Origin: Conexibacter sp.
GTDB taxonomy: Bacteria; Actinomycetota; Thermoleophilia; Solirubrobacterales; Solirubrobacteraceae
DNA length: 5,984 nt
Direction of reading: 5' to 3'
Assembly: GCA_025964055.1 (NCBI GenBank)
Contig: JAOPZP010000340.1
Span: 1 to 5,984 of the forward strand
Position 1 is the stretch's first letter. Every line of letters begins with the position of its first letter. This document shows, one piece after another, positions 1 through 5,605 of the stretch. The notes below the pieces were generated by a model. It saw only the letters and a list, made by a program, of their open reading frames with translations, ran no database searches and was not told the origin of the DNA. The translations under genes were made by a program, and so were the position numbers.

Positions 1-1
1 G

Positions 2-514
2 GGGCTCGCCGAGCGCCCCTACGTGCTGACCGTCGCCAGCCGCACCGCCCGCAAGAACCTCGGCGCGCTGGACCTGGCGGCCCGCCGCCTGGCGGCCCGC
101 GGCGTCGATCTCGTCGCCGCCGGGGGCGACCGGCCGCAGTTCCGCACCGAGGCCGACACCGCTGGCGTGCGGGCGCTCGGCCACGTCGACGACGCACTGC
201 TGCCCGGGCTCTACGCGGGCGCGGCGGCGTTCGTCCTGCCGTCGCTCTACGAGGGCTTCGGGCTGACCGCGCTCGAGGCGCTGGCGGCGGGCGTGCCGGT
301 CGTCGCGGCCGCGCGCGGGGCCCTGCCCGAGGTCTGCGGCGACGCCGCGCAGCTGGTCGACCCGACCGACCCCGAGGCGCTGGCCGCCGCGCTGGAGCGC
401 GCCATCGACGATCCCGCGCCATGGCGCGCGACCGGGCCGCCGCAGGCCGCGCCGCTGACCTGGGACGCGACCGCGCGCGCGATGGACGCGCTCATGACCG
501 AGGTGCTGGCGTGA
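2..514 (+). CDS. Glycosyltransferase, GT4/GT-B type, C-terminal part (5' end outside window)
   Basis: This is the C-terminal nucleotide-sugar-binding half of a retaining GT-B glycosyltransferase, which transfers a sugar from an NDP-sugar to a glycan or lipid acceptor, usually at the inner face of the membrane. The frame is open to the window edge. The visible part starts with a stretch ending RPYVLTVASRTARKNL, the usual linker and RKN donor-site motif of the family, so the GTG at 23 is an internal Val and not a start. The segment PSLYEGFGLTALEAL contains the EX7E motif (E84 and E92 of the visible 170 residues). It is followed by AAGVPVVAA and GALPEVCGDAA, which form the typical nucleotide-sugar pocket. 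The C-terminal helix ends normally, so nothing is missing at the 3' end. The stop overlaps the GTG start of the MOSC gene by 4 bp. The family is sure; the sugar and acceptor cannot be told. Confidence 0.9.
   Translation, partial: GLAERPYVLTVASRTARKNLGALDLAARRLAARGVDLVAAGGDRPQFRTEADTAGVRALGHVDDALLPGLYAGAAAFVLPSLYEGFGLTALEALAAGVPVVAAARGALPEVCGDAAQLVDPTDPEALAAALERAIDDPAPWRATGPPQAAPLTWDATARAMDALMTEVLA
500..503 (+). promoter_or_regulatory. Shine-Dalgarno site for the MOSC gene
   Basis: GAGG lies 7 nt before the GTG at 511, inside the last codons of the glycosyltransferase gene. It supports the GTG start and re-initiation of ribosomes that finish the upstream gene. Confidence 0.55.
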
Positions 515-1191
515 GCGCCGGCCGCGTCCTGTCCGTCCAGGTCGGCCGCCCGTCGGACCTGCGCTGGCGCGGGCGCAAGGTCCCGTCGAGCATCGTCAAG
601 GCCGGCGTCGACGGCCGCGTCGCGCTGGGCGTCGACAACCTCGACGGCGACCAGCAGGCCGACCTGACCGTCCACGGCGGTCCCGACAAGGCGGTCTGCT
701 GCTACCCGGCCGAGCACCTGCCGCTCTGGGCCTCGTTCCTGGAGCGCGCCGAGCTGCCGCACGGCGCGTTCGGGGAGAACCTCACGCTCGCCGGGATGAC
801 CGAGGACATGGTGTACATCGGCGACACCTACACCTTGGGAACGGCGACCGTGCAGGTCAGCCAGCCGCGCGGTCCGTGCTTCAAGCTGGCCGCCCGCTGG
901 AACGCGCGGACGCTGCCGGCCGAGATGGCTCGCGGACTCAAGTCGGGGTTCTACTTCCGCGTCGTGGAGCCGGGCGACGTCGGCGCCGGCGACGCGCTCG
1001 AGCTGGTGCGGCGCGTCAGCGACGTCACGGTCGCCGAGGTCATGCGCGTCACCTACCGCGACCGGCACGACCCGCCCGCGCTGGCCGCCGTCGCGGCCGT
1101 GCCGGAGCTCGCCGAGCAGTGGCGCGCCGCGCTCGCGACGCTCGTCGCCCGCAACGCGCTCCCGCTGCGCGACCCGGTCGGCGACGACTAG
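511..1191 (+). CDS. MOSC domain-containing protein, YiiM-like (226 aa)
   Basis: MOSC domains bind molybdenum cofactor. The E. coli homologue YiiM reduces N-hydroxylated bases such as 6-hydroxylaminopurine, and related proteins are used in Moco-dependent detoxification. Visible motifs are HGGPDKAV (55-62), GAFGENL (85-91) and the signature SQPRGPCFKL (117-126) with the conserved Cys123, the expected Mo ligand. SGFYFRVVEPG follows at 145-155. The C-terminal part (about 165-215) matches the small 3-alpha domain found in YiiM but not in mARC proteins. The 226-aa length agrees with YiiM (about 224 aa). The GTG at 511 is chosen because homology begins with GRVLSVQVG just after it and a GAGG lies 7 nt upstream. 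The open frame extending further upstream lies inside the glycosyltransferase gene and has no family similarity. The 4-bp GTGA overlap implies translational coupling to the glycosyltransferase. The fold is sure, the substrate inferred. Cys63-Cys64 is an unusual pair next to the HGGPDK motif. Confidence 0.9.
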   Translation: MSAGRVLSVQVGRPSDLRWRGRKVPSSIVKAGVDGRVALGVDNLDGDQQADLTVHGGPDKAVCCYPAEHLPLWASFLERAELPHGAFGENLTLAGMTEDMVYIGDTYTLGTATVQVSQPRGPCFKLAARWNARTLPAEMARGLKSGFYFRVVEPGDVGAGDALELVRRVSDVTVAEVMRVTYRDRHDPPALAAVAAVPELAEQWRAALATLVARNALPLRDPVGDD

Positions 1192-1299
1192 CCCCGCGCG
1201 CTTGTCGGCGATCGCCGCGGTGGTGTGCCTAGCACCTCCGGCAGCCCGCGGCGGCGCGCCTCGTCCTCGGCGAAGGCCATCAGCGCCGCCCCGCCTGCC

Positions 1300-2283
1300 T
1301 CATCGCGCCGGGGCGAAGCGGACCACGCCGCCGTCGTCCTCGACCTCGACGAGCTCGCCGCGCTCCAGCAGCAGGTCGACGTGTCCCAGCACCTCCGACA
1401 GCGTGAGGTAGGCCTGCGTCACCGCGACGTTGCCCCACATCTCCTGGGCGATCTCGAAGCCCGACTTCGGCCCGCTGGCCACGATCCCGGCGATCTTGCG
1501 GACCCGCCGCTCGTGGGCCGCGAAGCGCTCGTCGATCAGCGCCCGGTGGTCCTCGACCGGGTCGCCGTGGCCGGAGAGCACGGTCTGCAGGTCCATGGCG
1601 CGCGTCGCCTTCATCGACGCCATGTAGGTGATCAGCGCCTGCGGGCGGTCCTCGGGCCGCCCGCCGTCCAGCGGACGGCTGATCAGCGGGTTGGAGGAGA
1701 TGTGCTTGATGAGGTGGTCGCCGCCGAGCAGCACGCCGGTGGCCTCGTCGTGGAACACGGTGTCCGACGGCGAGTGTCCCGGCCGGTGGTGGACGCGCCA
1801 GGAGCGGCCGGCGAAGGTCAGCTCGTCGCCGGGCGCCAGCGGCCGGGTGACCTGCACCGACGAGCCCCACGCGCGGAACTGGGCGGTGACGGCGCGCAGC
1901 GCGATCGCGATGTCCTGCGGGATGCCGTTGCGCAGCATCACGGCCTCGGAGAACTGGTCGTCGGCGTCCATCTCGGAGCCGAAGCGCGCCAGCCACGGGG
2001 CCAGCCGGTCCAGCGCGCAGACCTCGGCCCCCGAGCGGTCGGCCAGGATCTGCGCGAGGCCGATGTGGTCGATGTGCTGATGGGTCAGCACGATGCGCTC
2101 GAGGTCCTCGACCTTGCGGCCGTGCGCGGCAAGCGCCTTCTCCAGCTCGGTCAGCGACGTGCCCGAGTTGGGCCCGGCGTCGACCAGCGTCAGCGGGTCG
2201 TCGTCGATCAGGTAGCAGTTGACGCGCCCGACGGCGAACGGGGTGGGAACGGGGAGGGCGTGGATCCCCTGCGTGTCGCTCAC
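1300..2283 (-). CDS. Metallo-beta-lactamase-fold hydrolase with C-terminal winged-helix-like region (327 aa)
   Basis: This is a probable cytoplasmic binuclear-zinc hydrolase; no signal peptide is visible. All metal ligands of the MBL fold can be placed: HQHIDH (H68, H70, D72, H73) after an LTHQH strand, H170 in HRPGHSPSD, D189 in GGDH and H239 in SGHGDP. The N-terminal PTPFAVGRVNCYLIDD and LVDAGPNSG are typical of the glyoxalase-II/LACTB2-like branch. The last 75 or so residues (EIAQEMWG, TLSEVLGHVDLLLERGEL) resemble the small winged-helix tail of LACTB2-type proteins. Known members cleave thioesters, RNA or phosphodiesters, so the substrate is open. The GTG start at 2283 overlaps the TGA of the upstream phosphomannomutase gene by 4 bp (2280-2283), implying co-translation; its own Shine-Dalgarno is weak. 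It runs convergently towards the MOSC gene, with 108 bp between the stops and no convincing terminator there. Confidence 0.9.
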   Translation of the reverse strand: MSDTQGIHALPVPTPFAVGRVNCYLIDDDPLTLVDAGPNSGTSLTELEKALAAHGRKVEDLERIVLTHQHIDHIGLAQILADRSGAEVCALDRLAPWLARFGSEMDADDQFSEAVMLRNGIPQDIAIALRAVTAQFRAWGSSVQVTRPLAPGDELTFAGRSWRVHHRPGHSPSDTVFHDEATGVLLGGDHLIKHISSNPLISRPLDGGRPEDRPQALITYMASMKATRAMDLQTVLSGHGDPVEDHRALIDERFAAHERRVRKIAGIVASGPKSGFEIAQEMWGNVAVTQAYLTLSEVLGHVDLLLERGELVEVEDDGGVVRFAPAR

Positions 2284-3668
2284 GCGCGGATCCGGCCGAG
2301 CAGCTCGTCGCGCTTGGCCTCCATGTTCTGCGGCGAGACGAGGGACTCCATCGTCAGGCGCAGCAGCGGCTCGGTGTTGGAGGCGCGCACGTTGAAGTGC
2401 CAGTCGGGGAAGTCGACCGACACGCCGTCGACGTGGGTGACCTTCGCGCCGTCCATCGCGCCGTAGTGCTCCTCGAGCGCGGCCATCTTGGCCGGCGCGT
2501 CCTCGACCTCGGAGTTGATCTCGCCCGAGATGAAGTACTTGCTCTCGTAGGGCGCGATGATCTCCGAGAGCTTCTTGCCCTCGACGCTGAGCTTCTCGAG
2601 CATCAGCAGCGCGGGGAGCGTGCCGCTGTCGGCGTTGTAGAAGTCATGGAAGTAGTAGTGGCCGGAGACCTCGCCGCCGAAGATCGCGCCCTCGTCGCGC
2701 ATGCGGGTCTTGAAGAAGGCGTGGCCGACGCGGTTGATGTGCGGCGTGCCGCCGGCCGCCTCGACGGTGTCGGGCACCGCACGGGAGGCGCGGGCGTCGT
2801 AGAGGATGTGGCTGCCCGGCCGCTTCTCGAGCAGGTGCTCGGCCATGATCGCGGTGAGGAAGTCGCCGGCGACGAAGCGCCCCTGGTCGTCGATGAAGAA
2901 GCAGCGGTCGGCGTCGCCGTCCCAGGCGATGCCGAGGTCGGCGCCCTCGGCGACCACCTTGTCCACGATGAACTGCCGGTTCTCCTCCAGCAGCGGGTTG
3001 GGCTCGTGGCCGGGGAAGTTGCCGTCGGGTGTGAAGTAGGTCTCGACGAGGTCGAGGCCGAGGTCGCGCAGGATCGGCCCGGCCATCGGGCCGGCCATGC
3101 CGTTGCCGCCGTCGACGACGACCTTCAGCGGCTTGACGTTGGTCGGGTCGATCGTCTTCAGCGCGGCGGCCTGGAACTCCTCGTAGATCTCGACCTCCTC
3201 GACGAGACCGGCGCGCCCATCCGTGTCGGCCGGTTCGCCAAGTCCCTCCTGGACCATCCGCCGGATGTCCTGGATGCCCTCGTCGCCGCTCAGCGCGATG
3301 GCGCCGCGCTTGACGAGCTTGGCGCCGGTGTAGGCCTTGGGGTTGTGCGAGGCGGTGCACATGAGGCCGCCGTCGAGGTCGCGCGAGCCGACCAGGTAGT
3401 ACAACATCTCGGTGCCGACCTGGCCGGCGTCGAGGACCGCCGCACCCTCGGCCACCATGCCGTCGCGGTAGCGCGCGGCCATCTCGGGAGCCGAGAGGCG
3501 CATGTCGCGGCCCAGGCCCAGGCGCAGCTCGGTCGTGGGCTTGCCCTCCAGCTGCCCGATCACGCGGGCGAAGGCGCGGCCGATCTGCTCGGCGTCGTCG
3601 GGCCCCAACTGCTCCCCGTGGATGCCCCGGATGTCGTAGGCCTTGAAGATCTCGGCAGGGACGGTCAT
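2280..3668 (-). CDS. manB: Phosphomannomutase/phosphoglucomutase (462 aa)
   Basis: This alpha-D-phosphohexomutase interconverts hexose-6-phosphate and hexose-1-phosphate (mannose and/or glucose) in the cytoplasm, feeding GDP-mannose or NDP-glucose synthesis. All four family signatures are present in order. KAYDIRG is at 9-15, TASHNP at 105-110 contains the phosphoserine S107, DGDADR at 250-255 binds Mg2+, GGEVSGH at 331-337 recognises the sugar, and RASNTEP at 428-434 holds the phosphate. The 462-aa length is normal for bacterial PMM/PGM enzymes, and GGEVSGH with RASNTEP fits this class better than phosphoglucosamine mutase (GlmM). The ATG at 3668 is supported by homology starting at residue 7 (IFKAYDIRG) and an AGGA upstream. 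It is the first gene of a minus-strand pair with the MBL hydrolase and diverges from the nucleotidyltransferase operon across the repeat array. The symbol reflects the family; mannose versus glucose preference cannot be decided. Confidence 0.94.
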   Translation of the reverse strand: MTVPAEIFKAYDIRGIHGEQLGPDDAEQIGRAFARVIGQLEGKPTTELRLGLGRDMRLSAPEMAARYRDGMVAEGAAVLDAGQVGTEMLYYLVGSRDLDGGLMCTASHNPKAYTGAKLVKRGAIALSGDEGIQDIRRMVQEGLGEPADTDGRAGLVEEVEIYEEFQAAALKTIDPTNVKPLKVVVDGGNGMAGPMAGPILRDLGLDLVETYFTPDGNFPGHEPNPLLEENRQFIVDKVVAEGADLGIAWDGDADRCFFIDDQGRFVAGDFLTAIMAEHLLEKRPGSHILYDARASRAVPDTVEAAGGTPHINRVGHAFFKTRMRDEGAIFGGEVSGHYYFHDFYNADSGTLPALLMLEKLSVEGKKLSEIIAPYESKYFISGEINSEVEDAPAKMAALEEHYGAMDGAKVTHVDGVSVDFPDWHFNVRASNTEPLLRLTMESLVSPQNMEAKRDELLGRIRA

Positions 3669-3678
3669 GTGAAAGGAA

Positions 3679-3682
3679 TCCT
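3679..3682 (-). promoter_or_regulatory. Probable Shine-Dalgarno of the phosphomannomutase gene
   Basis: Minus-strand AGGA lies 10 nt before the ATG at 3668, slightly far from the ideal. No other purine-rich site is nearer. Only about 20 bp separate it from the first palindrome of the repeat array. Confidence 0.4.
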
Positions 3683-3700
3683 AAGGGTGCCCGGACCAGC

Positions 3701-3855
3701 GGGGACAGTCCCCCTTTTCGCACACCCACTGCACAAAGGGGGACTGTCCCCCTTTTCGCACACCCACTGCACGAAGGGGGACTGTCCCCCTTTTTGCATA
3801 GCCACTGCACGAAGGGGGACTGTCCCCGTTTTCGCATAGCCACTGCACAAAGGGG
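3701..3855. repeat. 38-bp tandem repeat array of G/C palindromes, about 4.1 copies
   Basis: Four palindromes of the form GGGGGACTGTCCCCC occur with centres at 3707, 3745, 3783 and 3821, exactly 38 bp apart. Each is followed by a 23-bp linker that begins with a T-run (TTTT or TTTTT) and contains CCACTGCAC, then AAA or GAA. Copies 2 (3738-3752) and 3 (3776-3790) have perfect 15-bp palindromes. Copy 1 (3701-3714) lacks the first G and has A, not T, at its centre. Copy 4 (3814-3828) has its last C changed to G. After the fourth linker only AAAGGGG (3849-3855) of a fifth unit remains. Linkers 1-2 carry CACACCC and linkers 3-4 CATAGCC, so there are two subtypes. As RNA each palindrome can form a G/C stem with a CUG loop and a U-tract, similar to an intrinsic terminator. 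No unique spacers are present, so it is not CRISPR. Confidence 0.93.
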
Positions 3856-3908
3856 TTTGACCCGGGCGGGTGACGTCCGGGGGCGCCGTCGGGCATGCTC
3901 CCGCCCGC

Positions 3909-4637
3909 ATGGGGCGGACTCCACCGGTGGCGATCCTCTGCGGCGGGCGTGGCACCCGGCTGCAGGAGCACACGCGCACGATCCCGAAGGCGCTGGTGGA
4001 GATCGGCGGCCTGCCGATCCTCTGGCACGTCATCCGGCTCTACGCGCACGCCGGGTTCACCGACTTCGTGCTCTGCACCGGCTACCTCGGCGAGCAGATC
4101 GAGGAGTTCGTCACGACCCACGACTGGCCCGCGGGCGTCCGCGTCGCCTGCGTGGACACCGGCGTAGAGGCGCCGACCGGCGGTCGCCTCCACGCCGCGG
4201 CCGCGCACCTGAACGGCGGCCCGACGTTCTGCGCCACCTATGCCGACGGCGTCGCCGACGTCGACCTGCGGGCGCTGCTGGCGTTCCACGACGCCCACGA
4301 CGGCGCGGCGACCATGACCGTCGTGCGGCCCGAGCTGCAGTTCGGCGTGACCGAGCTCGACGGCGACGCCCGCGTGACCGGCTTCCGCGAGAAGCCGCGC
4401 TCCGAGCACTGGATCAACGGCGGCTTCTTCGTGTTCGACACGCCGGTCCTCGAGCGCCTGGAGCCCGGCCACGTCCTGGAGCGCGAGCCGCTGGAGCGAC
4501 TCTCGGCCGACGGCCAGCTGCGGGCCTTCCGCCACGACGGCTTCTGGGACTGCATGGACACCTACAAGGACGCGGTCCTGCTGAACGACCTGTGGCTCTC
4601 CGGCGCCCCGCCGTGGCGGACCTGGACCACGCCGTGA
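3909..4637 (+). CDS. rfbF: Glucose-1-phosphate cytidylyltransferase-like sugar nucleotidyltransferase (242 aa)
   Basis: This GT-A-fold nucleotidyltransferase joins NTP and sugar-1-phosphate to NDP-sugar plus pyrophosphate. Similarity is closest to RfbF/DdhA, which makes CDP-glucose from CTP and glucose-1-phosphate, the entry to CDP-deoxyhexoses. Visible signatures are ILCGGRGTRL (9-18) and PKALVEIGG (26-34, K27 contacting phosphate). RfbF-like stretches are LPILWHVIRLYAHAGF, VDTG...TGGRL (82-94) and YADGVADVD (111-119, with metal-binding D113). FREKP (159-163), WINGGFFVF (168-176), EREPLERL and GFWDCMDTYKD (211-221) complete the match. Length is slightly below the usual 255 or so residues because a mid-protein loop is short. 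The ATG at 3909 puts the nucleotide motif at the normal distance; the in-frame GTG at 3870 would add 13 residues unlike the family. No clear Shine-Dalgarno precedes the ATG. It overlaps the SDR gene by 4 bp. CTP preference is inferred from similarity only. Confidence 0.87.
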   Translation: MGRTPPVAILCGGRGTRLQEHTRTIPKALVEIGGLPILWHVIRLYAHAGFTDFVLCTGYLGEQIEEFVTTHDWPAGVRVACVDTGVEAPTGGRLHAAAAHLNGGPTFCATYADGVADVDLRALLAFHDAHDGAATMTVVRPELQFGVTELDGDARVTGFREKPRSEHWINGGFFVFDTPVLERLEPGHVLEREPLERLSADGQLRAFRHDGFWDCMDTYKDAVLLNDLWLSGAPPWRTWTTP

Positions 4638-5602
4638 GCACCCCCGGCGCGACCTTCGTCACCGGCGCCTACGGCATGCTGGGCGGCTGGCTGGTCCGGG
4701 CGCTGCTGGCGCGCGGCGAGCGCGTCGTCGTCCTCAAGCGCGACGGCACGGCCGGCACCGCCCTGGCCCGCGACGGCAGCGAGGCGCGCTGCGCGGTGAT
4801 CCACGGCGACGTGACCGACGCCCCGCTGATGGCCAGAACCGTCGTCGAGCACGACGTCGGAACGGTCTTCCACCTCGCCGCCCAGACGATCGTGGGCGCG
4901 GCCAACGCCTCGCCCGCGCCCACGTTCACCACCAACATCCAGGGCACCGTGGCCATCCTCGAGGCCGCCCGGCGCGGCGGCGTGGGCCGGACGATCGTCG
5001 CCGCCTCCGGCATGGCCTACGGCGAGCACGCGACGCTGCCCTACACCGAGGACACGGCGCTGCACCCGCGCCATCCCTACGAGGTGTCCAAGGCCGCGAC
5101 CGACCTCGTCGCGCGCTCCTACTGGCACACCTTCGGCCTGCCCGTGGCCACCACCCGCCTGACCAACGTCTACGGCGGCGGCGACCGCAACCGGTCGCGG
5201 CTGATCCCCGAGCTCGTCGCCGCCACGCTGGACGGCCGCGCCCCGCGGATCCGCTCCGACGGCACGCCGGAGCGCGACTTCCTCTACGTCGAGGACGCCA
5301 TCGCCGCCTACCTGGCGATCGCCGACGCCCTCGACCGCGAGGACGGCCCCAGCGCCTGCGGCGAGGCCTTCAACGCCGGCGGCGGCCGACCGGTGAGCGT
5401 CCGTGAAGTGGTCGAGACGCTGGGCCGCGTGGCGGGCGCTCCGCTGGATGCCAGCTACGACCCGGCCGCCACGACGCCGGGGGAGATCTCGCGCCAGTAC
5501 GTCGACGTCGGCAAGATCGCGCGCGTCTGCGGCTGGCGCCCCGCGGTCGACCTCGAAGAGGGTCTCCGCCGCACGCTGGCGTGGTACGCCGCGGACCGCT
5601 GA
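4634..5602 (+). CDS. NAD(P)-dependent epimerase/dehydratase of the extended SDR family, RfbG-like with altered active site (322 aa)
   Basis: This extended short-chain dehydrogenase acts on NDP-sugars. The Rossmann motif GAYGMLG (11-17) lies at the N-terminus, HLAAQ is at 80-84, and YEVSK (149-153) holds the catalytic Tyr149 and Lys153. Stretches such as TFTTNIQGT, LPYTED, HPRHPYEVSK, YGGGDRNRSRLIP and IRSDGTPERDFLYVEDA closely resemble CDP-glucose 4,6-dehydratases, as expected beside an RfbF-like gene. However, where those enzymes have Thr/Ser-Asp-Lys this protein reads ASGMAYG (124-130): Ser125 is kept, but Asp and Lys are Gly126 and Met127. A 4,6-dehydratase would lose its acid-base residues, so it may instead be an epimerase or ketoreductase. 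The GTG start at 4634 overlaps the upstream TGA by 4 bp. A GGCGGA 13 nt upstream is the best, poor, Shine-Dalgarno, suggesting coupling. Family is sure; reaction is not. Confidence 0.85.
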   Translation: MSTPGATFVTGAYGMLGGWLVRALLARGERVVVLKRDGTAGTALARDGSEARCAVIHGDVTDAPLMARTVVEHDVGTVFHLAAQTIVGAANASPAPTFTTNIQGTVAILEAARRGGVGRTIVAASGMAYGEHATLPYTEDTALHPRHPYEVSKAATDLVARSYWHTFGLPVATTRLTNVYGGGDRNRSRLIPELVAATLDGRAPRIRSDGTPERDFLYVEDAIAAYLAIADALDREDGPSACGEAFNAGGGRPVSVREVVETLGRVAGAPLDASYDPAATTPGEISRQYVDVGKIARVCGWRPAVDLEEGLRRTLAWYAADR

Positions 5603-5605
5603 ACG

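Larger units (their letters stand above)
3669..3908. promoter_or_regulatory. Divergent intergenic region (240 bp) between two sugar operons
   Basis: The region separates the starts of the phosphomannomutase (minus) and nucleotidyltransferase (plus) genes, so promoters for both operons should lie in or next to it. The repeat array fills about two thirds. A TTGACC at 3857-3862 resembles a plus-strand -35 box, but no acceptable -10 box lies 16-18 bp downstream, so no promoter is called. An 8-bp inverted repeat, CGGGCGGG (3863-3870) with CCCGCCCG (3900-3907), ends one base before the plus-strand ATG. It could fold the leader and bury the start. I see no plausible small gene here; open frames across the array are translations of the repeat. 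Confidence 0.5.

Noticed and set aside
1206..1235. A 12-bp palindrome CGGCGATCGCCG (1206-1217) and a small hairpin GTGC-CTA-GCAC (1225-1235) in the gap between the MOSC and MBL genes
   Set aside because: The hairpin stem is only 4 bp with no T-run, so it is not a convincing terminator. The palindrome is a single copy and plausible by chance at this GC content.
1225..2466. Long plus-strand open frame (413 codons) opposite the MBL gene
   Set aside because: It is antisense to a gene with all family motifs intact. Its composition (runs of V, G, R, D, L, H) is typical of shadow frames in GC-rich DNA.
2397..3839. Long plus-strand open frame (480 codons) opposite the phosphomannomutase
   Set aside because: It is a shadow frame of the mutase that also runs through the repeat array. 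It has no recognisable motif or start context.
3701..3855. Possible CRISPR array because of regular repeat spacing
   Set aside because: The whole 38-bp unit, including the linker, is conserved between copies. There are no variable spacers and no cas genes in the window.
3857..3885. Promoter with TTGACC as -35 box for the nucleotidyltransferase operon
   Set aside because: At 16-18 bp downstream the sequence is all G/C with no resemblance to a -10 box.
3870..3908. Upstream GTG start at 3870 for the nucleotidyltransferase
   Set aside because: It would add 13 residues not typical of the family before the GG-GTRL motif, and there is no better ribosome site. The ATG at 3909 fits the usual N-terminus.
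3665..4033. Open frames crossing the array that encode repetitive peptides with GTVP/GDSP-like motifs, on both strands
   Set aside because: They are translations of the 38-bp repeat, which shifts frame each unit. They have no start signal and run into the opposite strands of real genes.
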